Assembly: GCA_012845835.1 (NCBI GenBank) | Contig: JABAKD010000014.1 | Location: forward strand, 11,131,219-11,195,218 | DNA length: 64,000 bases | Reading direction: 5' to 3' | Source: Undaria pinnatifida | Taxonomy: Eukaryota > Sar > Phaeophyceae > Laminariales > Alariaceae | Part shown: piece after piece, positions 45,701-56,232 of the stretch | Position numbering within the stretch: position 1 is the first letter of the stretch | Layout: the number at the start of each line of letters is the position of its first letter | The notes under the pieces: model-generated | The model's database searches: none | Told to the model about the DNA's origin: nothing | The model's input: only the letters and a program-made list of their open reading frames with translations | Program-made: the position numbers and the translations under genes

Positions 45701-48700
45701 AAACTATGAAACCCGTTTTTGAGGGACAAAGTCTGACAGCTGTGGCATGCCCCAGTTCATTATGTATATCCTGTTGTTGTTGTAGTAGTAGTAGTCGTAG
45801 TGGTAGTAGTAATATATATAGTAGTGTGACCGGTGAGGGTAGGGGGGATATATTTTATCACAATGGGTCCCACGCTGGGCAGTGTGACGCTTATGACGCT
45901 TATGTGATTCGGGGCAGTCAAAACAGTCAGTACAGTCATAAACAGTGAAAAGCTGTGTTGGACGCTACGATACACTGTGTCACCGTCATCACCGTTACCA
46001 CTGATCCTTTTCTCTTGACGGTAGTAACCGACCGAGTATTCCTAATAACAGTACGATAGTAAAGATGCAGGCGAGGCAAATCACTCAGAGAGGGAGGAGT
46101 ACATACACACCTCCGTCAGCAATTTTTACACAACGAACAGACTAGTAAGGTGCGATGCACGGCGATGCGATGGTTAGACCTACCTCTCCAACGTGGGGTT
46201 CAGCCGAGACCTTGATGTCGTTCCCGACCACCTCACGGCCAGTGCAGATCCGGTCCACCTTTGGAGACAAACATGCCAACAAAAAAAAACAAGTTAACAA
46301 AACAAACAAATAACCGGCATAGAGACCCATCGTAGCGGCAGCATACACCAGGTAATAATACTACTAATAATAGTAATATGTGACAGAAAAAGCACGCTAC
46401 GCGTTCAAAATAAAATGGTTTTGAAATCACGGTATCCGTCGTCATATCTGAGCTTCTCAACGCTCTCATGGATTGATGAGATGATAAGGCGTCAGAAAAT
46501 ATGACCTCTACTACGGTTTCGTAACCAACAGTAAGTCATCACCTCAACACCATCACCATCGTCACCGACAGCTATCATCACCACCAACAGCTATCATCGT
46601 CACCAACAGTCCAAGTCGTGGTCAACATTATTATCATCACTATCATCACGAACATTACCACCCGTAAGCGATCAGCATCACCATTCACCATCAATAACAT
46701 GTCACTACGAGCATGGTCACCATCAGCATGTGATCATTATGAACATACTGAGTATGGTGATTGTCTCACCATGCAGGTGACGACGAAGGCCTTCCCCTCG
46801 AGCTTCTCTCCCAGCTCTTCCACCATCCTGTTGACAAAACAATCAATGCAACAAAAAGCGCGGGAACCAGGTGCCGTGTGAGGTGGACCATCATCGTAAC
46901 ATAGTACCTACAATCGACACCAGCGGCCTACCATGGTAGATGGTAGCTCCGTTCCCTCGGAGTTCCCCTGTATCGCATCGGCCTGCTTCCGTCAGCAGTA
47001 AGACATTCTCCATTAAACACCACCATTAATACTACGAGCATCAAATAATCCAGCAATCTGGAGCAGGTGCTCACGGCAGGATGCAAAACAACGCATCTAG
47101 ACTCTTGTTATTACTTCTTCTGTTGAATACTCAAATGTACCAGCTATTCATGATATTAGTGCCATATCATAAAGCCCACCGGAAACGTACTTTTACGAAG
47201 CGCAATGTTACCAAACGCAATGCATTGAACCACACCACGCAACTTAAGCAACGAGTCATGCCACGGTAGGGATGGGGTTGTTGTATGATTGCGCCAAAAA
47301 GTCCCTGGGCGATTGAGTTCCTCATTATGACATGTATGTGAGAAACTGCCGGTCAATGAAATAATCTCACGACTACATTTTATTTTTGGACTATTAATAA
47401 GCCATAGAAGCTCGGTCGGGTTGTGCGACCGAATGCCTCCCAAGTCATATTTCGGGTGAGATATTGAGTTCCTCATGTGAGGAGCTCAGGGACTGATGCT
47501 GCAACCCTACCGTGGGATGGATCCAAAGTGCGAGGAGAGGACACAGACGCTTACCCGTGGTCGTTCTCGCAGCCGTAGATGTAGGTGCGCTCTTCGGGGC
47601 TCTTGTCCACGTTGAAGTGAGGCGTGATCACCTTGTGCATTACCTGCATCGTATTTTACATCACATCACCCCATCACATCACCATCACATTGACATCACA
47701 TCATGCAGCGTAAAAACCGTGTGGACTCTACTAGAAGTACGAAACATGCATATAAAGTATTACGAGCGGAGGCGGGTCTCTAATTTACACCGTGCAAAAA
47801 GTAGGGACTCCTTTCGACATGTCTGGTGCGACCGCCCACCTCCAAGTCAGTCCAGATGATAATTCCTGAAAGATGATACATGAAGACAAGTTACGTACAA
47901 ACTCACGGCTGACGTCCTTGAAATATTTTCACCAAATATCCTGCTGCGCAAGTTCCAAGCGACAGACGACACTATCTTGTTCTGTACTGGAATATAAGTT
48001 GGGAAATAACGCCTCGTAACACGGGCGAGTTGGAGACGCTACATGGACACATGCATGATATCCTGAAAGGATTCTAAGTTACGATGTACTCGTAGTGGTA
48101 TAGCAGACCATGGTATCTAGCATTTACGACATTTCACGCACTTGGAAGACAAAATACATACCATCCATGGCTGCACCTGCGTGCAGTAAACGTCAGCCTG
48201 GTGAGAGGATATTTAGAATAACCTATTTACACTGCTACTGCATTTACACAGTGCTCAGTTGAGCACTACGGCACGTGTTACTGCTGTAGGTGTACTTACG
48301 GGCCCGAGAGAAGTGGTGAGCGTGTCGCACGCGTCGACGACCCTCCTTTGCAGTGCGGCGTCGGTAGAGCATACGAACAGCCTCAGGCCAGGAGCGTGCA
48401 AGTCTTCGGGAAGGTCTGCCTCGCTGGTGATCAAGGTGACGTCGGTGAGGGTAGGCTGTTCGCAAACGTGCCCAAAGGGAGGACGGAGGAAAGTGGCCGC
48501 ATATGGAGATCTTCAATAACGCCGTATAAAAACAGTCAATACATGTCACGAACGGAGTAAGCGGAAAACCGAAACAAGAAAACTACAAACTACAGTACCT
48601 ATTATCGTACGAGTACTACTGCTGTAACTGCAGCTGCTATAGTCAACCAGTTATCACATCGTCAAATATTAGTAAGATAAAACGGCAGGTTACACCAGCT

Positions 48701-51700
48701 ACGATATACTACAATTAATACCAGGTAGTAGATACTAATCACCTCGTCGTTGACGTAGAAATTGACAGTCTTGTGGCCTTCCTTGACAAGCTTTTCGTAG
48801 TCTCCGAACGGGCCATCGATGAGAATCACGGGACGTTCCGCCTGTCAAAGGGATACAGCACACAACACAAAGACCCACAAAACATTAGCATTCGTAGTAT
48901 GAGCACAGTCCAGAGCTCTACTGCGCTGTACCAACTGAAGTTTAGGCCAATAACAGAAAGAGTGGCAGGCAGCCCACTATTAATAGACAAAAGCTCTACT
49001 GACTCACTATTCTAGACTAAAAAGAGAAAAAAAAAACAGGTTAGCACCAACACAGCATGAGCATCATCGTCACATCATCGTCACCACGACGATAAAGCTA
49101 GTGATTGGTGAGCGATGGACCATGACATCGGGTCGACTACGTACAATATCTAGCTTACTCTTCATGTACCTGCGCCATGGCGGGAGAGAGCAGGCCCATG
49201 CCGAGCCGGCCGCATCCAAAGTGCACGTGCAGTCGTGTTAGGGGGGCCTGCACATCTCCCTTTGCCTTCGCCTCGTTCGTCGTGCGGATCAGGTTGGCAC
49301 GTTGCCCCCTAAACAGAAAAAAGACACGCACAACAATGACGGAAACCCATTAGAACATACCAACCAACTTAAGATGGTAGTAACTGTCGCTAGGAATCAC
49401 GGAAAATTATCTTGGTATTGGCAACCGTCGTCAAGTTGTGTGCGGTGGTGGATGGTGGACGGAACTTGTTGTCTCACCTCGCCATCTGTAGTCCGCGGTC
49501 ACAAGACATGCCCCAATACGTGATGATGTAAGTTTGGAGTGGACTTGAATACATTAGGCGTACTGGTGTTAGGGTCGAGGCAAAACCAAGAGGGTATGTG
49601 TCGACGTTACGCAGAGGGTATCTGGCAGTAGCAACATTACGAGGTCAGCAAAAAACAGTAGGGAACGCAGAGAACGGCTCCCATCCGCGACACTGGGTAC
49701 GCACGGCAATAGCGGCAGCTGTCCTGCTACCTGGTGCTGCACGGGTGTCTCCCGCTGTAATTTCGGATCGCTGGCATGCCTGCGCTGTGATTGTGTGAAG
49801 TTGCTCCGCTGTGATTGTGATTGGTCGTTGTCGCGATTGATAGAGCTGTGAGTTGGCACGATTCGAGTCACCAATTAGTTACTACAGCAGTAGTAGGACA
49901 AAATATTAATAGTTGTTTTCCGGAGGTGCCGACTATGCGGCTTATTGGGTATCCATACTTTTAGGGGGTGCGTTCTATATTTTTTAGCGTGCCCCTCTCG
50001 GCCGGGGGGTGGGGGCGATTTGGCTCGCTTCGCCCTCCTGACGTAAGTTCCCATGTCGGCTGACCATCAGCTGGTTTCCTCAGCCGACTTGCCGTTTAAT
50101 GTCACTCAGCTGGCTAACGGCACCTGACGATTAGTTCTCAGACGTTATATCGTGGTTGGTCAAACAAAAAAGTCGCTTTCCTGGTTTCGTTGTTCACGGT
50201 CTGTTGCGGTCGGCGGTGGACAAAAAACAAAGTCACATTCATCTCCAAAGACGTCATTTTTTTTCGGGTGTGTACATTACAAACTCGAATTATATCCCCG
50301 AGCACGTGCGCCAGAAGGCCGGCAGAACAGAGCAATCTACTACCACGCCCTGTGCTCCAGGCGTGCTTGGGGGCGTCGGAGCTCAACATAGCCAACTCTC
50401 GACTCGTGTACAGGTTGTGCGATAAAGAACAACCGTGTTTCGCTCGAGTTTTAAATGGCGTTTTCGCAAAGTATTATCACCTCGTGATTAGAGCCATCTG
50501 TAGTTAACATTGAACAGCAGGTAACAACAGCAGTGCTTGCTTAGAATAGCAACGCGGTACTCCAGGGTATCAACCATTGGTACGGCGGCGAGGCATCAAA
50601 TGCACTCGGGCTCTATAAAAATACGGTGAGACGTCGTAGCTATGCGCGGAGGGCCGAGAGCATGAGTGGGGATCAAGCGGTCGGAGGCTACTGCCGCAAG
50701 GAACGGCATCCAGCGACACCAAAGGTTTTGCGATACTCTGAAGCCGCGTAAAGCGGGATTAGGAACGTCTGGCATTCACAGCGTGTTTCATAAACATGGC
50801 CCAGACGAACAAAATAAAACCAAGTCATGCACCCCATACATCTTGTATCCAAGCTGATCGTGCAGCCCGAACAATCACTTTGGAATTGCGTGGAACTTAG
50901 GATTGCCAAATTCCGAGATGTAAAACATTCTAACCTCCCGTTAAACGAGGACACCCTACGGAAAACTACAATCCTACAGTGAAACGAACTCAGACTGGAT
51001 TCAAGGCGAGTTATAGGAACTCAGCCTTGTACGTAGCCGTCCATAACATGTACCAGTGTGCACGTGCAACAACATGAAATATCGGCTTGCACCCGTCTCA
51101 GAGTGTCATGTAGTTTGTGAGTTTATCGCCATAGAAATAACCTGTACAAGCTTCCGCATCTCTAGGAATAAGAAAAGTATGAGGACAAACCTTAGGGTGT
51201 GCAGGTGTGTGCTGCATGTACAAAAACGCGTCCTTCCTTCCGACGAGGCTACATATCAACATGCTCTTACGACCGTTGCTAATGAAAAGCCCGTGTTTTA
51301 TAATAGGAAAAAACAACCTGACAATTTCTCAAGACCCCAGCCACACTTCGCCTGGACCGTCGTCTATGGGCACAATTTTTACATTGTTTCTTTGGAAGTT
51401 TTTAATTTTCCGGGAAAAATGGACTTCTGGCGGCGATCTTCGCCAACATCTTTCTCACGCAGATCTTGGATTATATGTGGCGTGATTTCGTGTGCTCCAC
51501 ACACTTCGTTCAACGAAATCAACGACAGCGTCGTGAAATTTGAGCATGGCGAGCCCGTTAGGGGCTTCGACCGATCCACCTTTGGTGTACAGTGCTAACA
51601 CTACGGCCGGTGATGTGCGGCGGGCGCCGACCAGGGTTCTGTTAAACATACATTTGGCGGCTGACGTGTGGAAAACAGAGACAAAAACTCTCAATCGTCT

Positions 51701-54700
51701 TCAACGGGGGAAAAAAAAAAGTGTTTTGATGAGCGGATTTGACGGAAGACCACAGGACAACATAAGAAATATCCATCTAACGCCCAAGGGCATGGACGCA
51801 GATGAACTCTTCAGCGCTGTCACCTACACTCATGTGACTTTGTCCGGAACGATGAGGAGTGATCGTGCGTTCGTTGTCTTTATCCCGAGATCGAAGGTCA
51901 ATCGTGGATGGCGGAAAAAGTTCATCGAGGCTTGAAAATTGAGAAATTGGGCCGGTTGACGAAAAAAAGAGTCAGACGACATTATTTACTCGTTTTTCCC
52001 CATTTCATAACGACGGTACAGGAAATCGTTCAGCAAACAATTCCAAAAAAAAGTTTGGAACTTTTTGGTTAAACTATCGACTTTCCAGTAGCACCCGTCG
52101 GATGATGCGAATCTAACATTCCAAAATCGGGATATTCTGTGCCAGGCATATTAGTAAGGGTCTTCGCAAGGTTATTTTTGTTGAAAAAGTACAGGGATGC
52201 TCTTGCCACAAACAAGGGAGAGAAGAGAGTCAGAGGAGGAGGGCTTGAAACGCCTACGCAAATATAACTGGTAAATACAAGCCTACCAAATCCTATACAG
52301 GTTCTCCTATTAATACTACTTTTATCCGATCCACGAGAACAATAAACATTTCCATAACTGCTGTGCGAAGCTACTAACTGTACGTACAACTCCGTAACAG
52401 CACTCGTAGCTTACCTCGACTACTCGTAGTCGTAGATGCAAACCACACGAAGATCGAAGGGTGACAACCATATCATCCCACAAATCGGAAAAGGGGGATC
52501 GAGGATGCGGCTGTTCGGATTGATGAGATGACGCTACAGATCTATTTCGTACCCACATCGTGCAATGAGGCTCATACACCTTTCGCGAGGGTGAGGCGCG
52601 TTATATTGGAAAGGAAAGCTGGAGCGGGCGGCTACGAAGTCCTGTACGCCTCACTAGTGCTAACAATATATCAGCTACTGGTACCAGGTAGAGCAATTGT
52701 ACATATCATATCATACCTATTGCATTATACAAGTAACGGTTCAATGTCTAGACAACACATGGACGCAGGTAAGTTCGCAATATCCCCTCTCTCCCCATCT
52801 GAGGCGTTATGGCTCGTACAGTAGGGGGGCCTATGGCCTGTATAAGGCGGTCTGAATAGGGCGGTTGTTCTAGATAGTGCTGTCGAAAACTGCTTGACAC
52901 GGCAGAAGATGCGAACAGGGCGGCTACCGCCCTATCCACGGCCCACTTTCGCCTCCACATCAGTACAAAACCTCGCTCTGGTGCTGCTTTTGAGCGAGGT
53001 ATACGCAGCAGTATCACATCCCTACTGCTGTTGTTGCTGCTGCGAGAACACACACCTCTAGCACACAACGAACAGAGGGGACACGCACGATGCCCTGTGC
53101 AGCAGGGGAACTGTGTTTGGTTCCAGCCCGCACCCCCAAGCACCCTGACGGCCACGAATGTCGCGGAAAATTCGGTGGTCGACTGCACGGACTCTGTGGT
53201 GAAGCCGATCCGGACTGCGACAACCCAATGCAGCGCGTCTGCCATGATTGCCTTGCCGCCAAGCGATCTTCGAAGGGCAAGGGCCAGGCGGTCAAGCCCC
53301 AGGCGGGAAAGCGCAAGGCGTCGGACACGGGCGGTGTTGATGATACGGTGGGGCACGGGGGCGGTGCCCCCCCGGCCTACGTCGAACTTTCGTTGCACTT
53401 CGTTTCTCTGGAGAGCGCAGCGGAGGCGTGCGGCAATGGCGATGCCTCCTTCTATATGCAGAAGGCCAGGATGTCGCTCATCAAAGCGCATGCCTCTAAG
53501 CCAGTGCAGCAGGCAGACATGAGGCAATTCTGTGAGCCTCAACAACGCCAAGGGGGGGCGGGCACAGCGGAGGACTGTACTAGTGCAGTACATTAGTCAG
53601 TACAGTAGTACAGTGCCGTAGAATAGGTTGGAGCTCTGTTGTGAAGCAAAGAGCCCTCTCCGTACAACAGTACGGCAGTGTGTATTATCTCTGGGTGGAG
53701 TGCGTCTTCGGCGGTCTCTGTCGCCCGCAGCTCAATTAATATTACACCTGGTACTTCTCAACATGCAAAGTGTGTGCACCCGTCTGCTCTGCTGTGCTTT
53801 GGTGTGTATTTTATACCACACCTATTTACTGCGTACAGCACTGGTACTGCTGCAACGCTGCACCTTCCTTCTCCGAGCACACGTATGATATCCCTCTTTT
53901 GTGAGGCCCTCTGGGTCATCTTCTGGGTCAGAGGCACTCTGTGCTGTACCTTAAAAGGCTGTATGCACTCAACAGGGCGGTTACCGCCTCATTGGGATAT
54001 CACCAAAAGCCCAATAGGGCGGTCAACCGCCCTAACTCCAATAGTGCGGTCTTTCGAGATGAGGCGGTCAAAATCTCGGTGCACTATACCGCCTTATAGC
54101 CCCCCTCACTGTAATAAAAAATGCAATAAGTAGAAGTGGCCCCAGATTTTACCTGGCCGGTGTTTTTATGCATGACTGGACGACGAAAACGGTATTTACT
54201 ACCAGGCACAGCAGTCCGTACTGCATGTAAGTTGGTATTCGTATATGAGCCCAGAAGTACGTACCAAGTACCGGGTACCCGTATCAGTTTCGAGGACATA
54301 TCACATCTGTCTGTGGCTACCACGTTGTCATGTTCGGGTGTTCGTGCAGATTCGTAGGCAGTTGTATAACAATTGCTTTGCAGTACGCACGTAGTAAGAA
54401 CACTGCCCACCCCACGAATGTTCAGCAGTCTTGTCTTGAGTGAAAGCCTGAAAGTGCAGCTACGCAGCTACTCGTACGTACGAGTCACGCCAATAAATAA
54501 CGACTGTACCTGTACCTAGCGTTGCGTAGAATGCGTTGTATTATATTTCAACTATATCAGTGTTCGTGCTCTAGCGGGATACGTCCTCGTACTCACACTG
54601 GCATGAACTTAGCGTGCGCGGCAGTCATGAAGCTGGTCACCGCGCTGATTTCTCCCTTAGCGCCTCGGTGAAACCCTTGGCGGAAGCGACTGTACGAAAT

Positions 54701-56232
54701 GCGATACGCCGTGATCGCATCCATCACCTATCAATGATTAATAGGTGTGATACACGAGAAAACAGCACGCAGCACAACAGCAGCACCGAATACATGCGAA
54801 AATAAGGTGCAGCAGGACATTATCCAGCGCGCGGTGCACATAACATGAACGATAATTGAAGCACAGCGAATACAACGAGCAGCAAGAGCAGCGAGCACAA
54901 GGAAGCAAATAACGCATGCATGGCGCATGAGAACGACAAAGAATGTGCCGTGTCGTGAATGCGAGAGCACAGACACAAGTGTCACAGCATGAGTATGCAG
55001 GTGGGTGGTTCGTCGTACGTGGCCAACAGCTTGGAGAAGTCTCGAAGCTCATGACATAATGCGTACCGTACGTAGCAGCCGCCTGCCTTGGAACCAAGTT
55101 TTGGTAGTTTCAAGGCAGCGACAATTATTATTTCAAAGGTACAAGTATTTTCCCCACAATTTTGGAATCATATCAAACACAATCTGCTATCTAAAGGCGC
55201 CAAGAGAGAGCACTATTCTTCCCAAATGCATCATGGGATCCCACGCGAGGCAACTAGCACAACTAGCACATAGCAACAACAAAGTAGATTGGGATGCGGC
55301 ATCGCTTTGTCATGTCCTGCAGTGTATGATGAAGATGGAAAAAAGGTGGAACACAAAAGGGCAACAAAAAATCCACAGAACATTAAAACCGACATAAACC
55401 ACAGCAACAGCAGCAGCGGCAGCAGCTGCAGCAGCAGACGAGTATTCATTATAGTGCCAGATGATGAAAAATGGCGGTGGTGCCTCACCTTGGTCATGGG
55501 TCCGGCAATGGAGAAAAAAGTCTCCTCCTCCAGCAAACTCTCGTCCATCGCGGGCATATCGGGTTCGACATGGAACTGATCTGTCTCCCCCTTGGCACCC
55601 TGCGATTTTCCCAGGCGGAAGTTATGGTAGGTCCTCCGGTAATGCGTTATGCTTCAATCGCCAGCAAAAGCGCAAAGAACGAACGAACAGGACAACAGCA
55701 CACAGGGGGAAAATGTGAGCACTCGAGCGAAGGTTGCAGGTTCAAGTGAGAGCGTACACGTCACACCACATGATCTCGAATCTCGCCCCCCCCGGACTCA
55801 TCGCACACGCAAATACCACCGGAGCACAGAGTCACTACATCAAAGCAAGGCGCAAGAGTTCAGTCCTGGAAGCTGAACTCGGGCGTGCTTGCACTGCATG
55901 GCGCTTCCTAACCGAATTTTCCAAGACGAACGGCCGTCAATTACTGCCGGAGACACCTGTGAGCGTGCCGCGGAGCAAACGTCGCTTCACGGCATCTAAC
56001 AGACACCCAAAATAGCAGCAATGCAACCGGGGCAAAGGCTGTCCGGAGTTCACCTTTGACTGTGGGCATCCAAGCCGGTGCCCACTCGTTGGTTGTGGTG
56101 GAACGTTGGTGGTGGTCGCAAGAAACCCTCTACATGTTTGTGGGGCGCTAGTACTAGCACGTGCACCAAGAGCACGAGACTGGAGTAGCCTACTAGACTA
56201 CTCCTCTTACTCCTTCTGTAATTGCTGACCAT
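39618..56232 (-). CDS. M1PDH: Mannitol-1-phosphate 5-dehydrogenase with N-terminal extension, 16 exons
   Basis: Exons, 5' to 3' on the minus strand: 56054-56232, 55489-55651, 54986-55047, 54597-54689, 49170-49308, 48743-48841, 48300-48455, 47555-47643, 46770-46827, 46184-46258, 44862-45022, 44101-44170, 42747-42848, 41623-41742, 40195-40271, 39618-39702. Sum 1728 nt, 575 aa; all introns GT-AG, all phases consistent. Residues 1-36 are a basic then hydrophobic leader; 60-166 a domain I do not recognise; 192-212 the NAD-binding Rossmann start HVHFGCGRLGMGLLSP; 347-350 VDRI; 407-415 carries K407, N412 and H415, the Lys-x4-Asn-x2-His catalytic set of polyol-specific long-chain dehydrogenases. Known chemistry: fructose-6-phosphate plus NADH to mannitol-1-phosphate, the first step of algal mannitol synthesis. 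An N-terminal domain is known, from memory, in a brown-algal enzyme. The ending may differ, because a second terminal exon fits at 38182-38236. Confidence 0.85.
40195..40271 (-). CDS. M1PDH: M1PDH exon 15
   Basis: Encodes VALNYLDSQPRPGKMEARLL and SLAGV; acceptor attttag, donor gtgagt, phase 2. Confidence 0.83.
40251..40385. repeat. Copies of an exon 15 segment in its flanking intron
   Basis: The motif TCCAGGTAGTTCA (NYLD codons on the minus strand) sits inside exon 15 at about 40252 and recurs at about 40314 and, as TCCAGGTAGTTTA, at about 40371. The downstream base context (gttcaagagaaa) is also shared. Confidence 0.65.
41623..41742 (-). CDS. M1PDH: M1PDH exon 14
   Basis: Encodes VCETLIAYARSSLKRFDTVE to AGGVANRWNTRLK; acceptor gttcatag, donor gtgggt. 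Confidence 0.85.
41898..42155. repeat. Two degenerate copies of the M1PDH exon 13 end plus donor
   Basis: On the + strand the exon edge GAGCGTACCTCGTCATC followed by AAGTTGTGGGC (42740-42775) recurs at about 41898-41950 and 42105-42154. The 41.9-kb copy keeps an intact gtacgc donor. Confidence 0.7.
42225..42575 (+). mobile_element. tRNA-headed SINE, second copy
   Basis: The head at 42225-42300 has box A TGGTCTAGTGGTTA (42235-42248) and box B GGTTCGAATCC (42278-42288). The acceptor arms do not pair properly, so it is not a functional tRNA. It shares its first 14 bases with the copy at 7222. A non-tRNA body follows and ends in an A-rich stretch near 42560-42568. It lies in M1PDH intron 13. Confidence 0.6.
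42747..42848 (-). CDS. M1PDH: M1PDH exon 13
   Basis: Encodes AKIWHWAVARLLLILWEHDQ and EIIRHAHNLTTDDE; acceptor ggtctcag, donor gtacgc. Two degenerate copies of its end lie downstream in the intron. Confidence 0.82.
43195..43545. repeat. Imperfect inverted repeat in M1PDH intron 12
   Basis: GGCGTGGACATT and GTAAAACNGGGTAC-like blocks at 43483-43535 are matched in reverse around 43200-43250. Probably a decayed foldback element. Confidence 0.4.
44101..44170 (-). CDS. M1PDH: M1PDH exon 12
   Basis: Encodes EETGDHPGDHKLLTCKDAPA then DIQ. The only segment found that converts phase 2 to 0 between exons 11 and 13. Donor gtgaca. Confidence 0.75.
44862..45022 (-). CDS. M1PDH: M1PDH exon 11: catalytic K-N-H
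   Basis: Encodes RRKITMVNGMHTTLAFLTLC preceded by KVPMTYGEANYF. Lys, Asn (+5) and His (+8) match the catalytic set of the family. Confidence 0.92.
45113..45475 (+). repeat. Three copies of a GTGTCAGTYGACAGTCGG unit in M1PDH intron 10
   Basis: Units of about 55-60 bp near 45113, 45277 and 45423 share CGTGTCAGTCGACAGTCGG and downstream AAGT/AACT blocks, spaced about 150-160 bp apart. Confidence 0.7.
45486..45785 (+). repeat. Dispersed repeat, copy 2 (CGCGGAAACTATGAA family)
   Basis: Long diverged match to 8085-8365 in the same orientation, inside M1PDH intron 10; followed by GTAGTAGTAG simple repeats. Confidence 0.75.
46184..46258 (-). CDS. M1PDH: M1PDH exon 10: DRI motif
   Basis: Encodes VDRICTGREVVGNDIKVSAE and PHVGE. 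VDRI is conserved in mannitol dehydrogenases. Donor gtaggt. Confidence 0.9.
46525..46700 (+). repeat. ATCATCACCAACAGCT / ATCACC array
   Basis: Imperfect trinucleotide-like array in M1PDH intron 9. Similar GATGATG-type arrays lie at 39470-39610 and 42570-42740. Confidence 0.7.
46770..46827 (-). CDS. M1PDH: M1PDH exon 9
   Basis: Encodes MVEELGEKLEGKAFVVTCM; acceptor gtcaacag, donor gtgaga. Confidence 0.85.
47555..47643 (-). CDS. M1PDH: M1PDH exon 8
   Basis: Encodes VMHKVITPHFNVDKSPEERT then YIYGCENDH. The CENDH block is typical of the dehydrogenase N-domain. Donor gtaagc. Confidence 0.88.
48300..48455 (-). CDS. M1PDH: M1PDH exon 7
   Basis: Encodes PTLTDVTLITSEADLPEDLH to CDTLTTSLGP. The acceptor gcgaacag follows a pyrimidine-rich tract; donor gtaagt. 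Confidence 0.82.
48743..48841 (-). CDS. M1PDH: M1PDH exon 6
   Basis: Encodes AERPVILIDGPFGDYEKLVK and EGHKTVNFYVNDE; acceptor ttgacag, donor gtgatt. Confidence 0.85.
49170..49308 (-). CDS. M1PDH: M1PDH exon 5: Rossmann NAD-binding start
   Basis: Encodes LHVHFGCGRLGMGLLSPAMA, a glycine-rich dinucleotide-binding turn. Donor gtacat. Confidence 0.88.
49910..50140 (+). mobile_element. Dispersed element copy, short form
   Basis: Shares CCGGAGGTGCCGAC, CTTATTGGGT and the 3' block CGACTTGCCG..CGATTAGTT with 60150-60840. The central part is shorter, so this looks like a deletion derivative. It lies in M1PDH intron 4. Confidence 0.6.
50140..52816. other. Remaining part of M1PDH intron 4, no gene seen
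   Basis: Frames such as 51056-51598 (+, 180 codons) lack domains and splice logic. Confidence 0.4.
52819..54111 (+). mobile_element. TA-flanked DNA transposon carrying a Cys/His-rich ORF
   Basis: Ends start CAGTAGGGGGGC (52819) and, inverted, CAGTGAGGGGGGC (54111), followed by TATAAGGCGGT. TA duplicates lie at 52817-52818 and 54112-54113. Subterminal GGGCGG palindromes at 52917-52933, 53974-53989 and 54016-54033 look like transposase-binding sites. No transposase catalytic domain is present. The element sits inside M1PDH intron 4. Confidence 0.78.
53090..53596 (+). CDS. Cys/His-rich putative zinc-binding protein in a transposon
   Basis: 168 aa, ATG at 53090. Candidate zinc ligands are C3, C9, H22, C24, H33, C36, C43, C51 and C54, spanning GRLHGLCGE and RVCHDCLAAK, followed by a Lys/Arg-rich linker (KRSSKGKGQAVK) and a Ser/Ala-rich half with no recognised fold. 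It is the only substantial frame between the element's inverted ends, and its codon usage is GC-rich compared with the flanks. Plausible role: DNA or RNA binding, either as an accessory factor of the transposon or as a captured host domain. I do not recognise the family. Confidence 0.6.
   Translation: MPCAAGELCLVPARTPKHPDGHECRGKFGGRLHGLCGEADPDCDNPMQRVCHDCLAAKRSSKGKGQAVKPQAGKRKASDTGGVDDTVGHGGGAPPAYVELSLHFVSLESAAEACGNGDASFYMQKARMSLIKAHASKPVQQADMRQFCEPQQRQGGAGTAEDCTSAVH
54597..54689 (-). CDS. M1PDH: M1PDH exon 4
   Basis: Encodes RFRQGFHRGAKGEISAVTSF then MTAAHAKFMP; acceptor cgtacag, strong donor gtgagt, phase 2. Its intron hosts a DNA transposon. Confidence 0.68.
54986..55047 (-). CDS. M1PDH: M1PDH exon 3
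   Basis: Encodes LRDFSKLLATYDEPPTCILM. The donor gtgaca is weak, but phase 0 in and 2 out is exactly what neighbours require. Confidence 0.6.
55489..55651 (-). CDS. M1PDH: M1PDH exon 2: N-terminal domain
   Basis: Acceptor gattgaag; reads ITHYRRTYHNFRLGKSQGAK, then DMPAMDESLLEEETFFSIAG, with donor gtgagg. Contains FR-x-G-x3-GAKGE, repeated in exon 4. Confidence 0.7.
56054..56232 (-). CDS. M1PDH: M1PDH exon 1: start and leader
   Basis: ATG at 56232. MVSNYRRSKRSSLVGYSS is followed by a hydrophobic LVLLVHVLVLA and then HVEGFLRPPP. A signal-like segment with Phe just after a small residue resembles the stramenopile plastid-import junction. This exon could alternatively encode a plain secretory leader. 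Donor gtgaac, phase 2. Confidence 0.65.

Noticed and set aside
52440-52560. Extra M1PDH exon between exons 4 and 5
   Set aside because: Exons 4 and 5 already join in phase with a sensible protein; this stretch has an in-frame stop in its best frame.
52748-53593. 281-codon minus-strand gene
   Set aside because: Antisense shadow of the GC-rich Cys/His ORF and crosses the transposon end.
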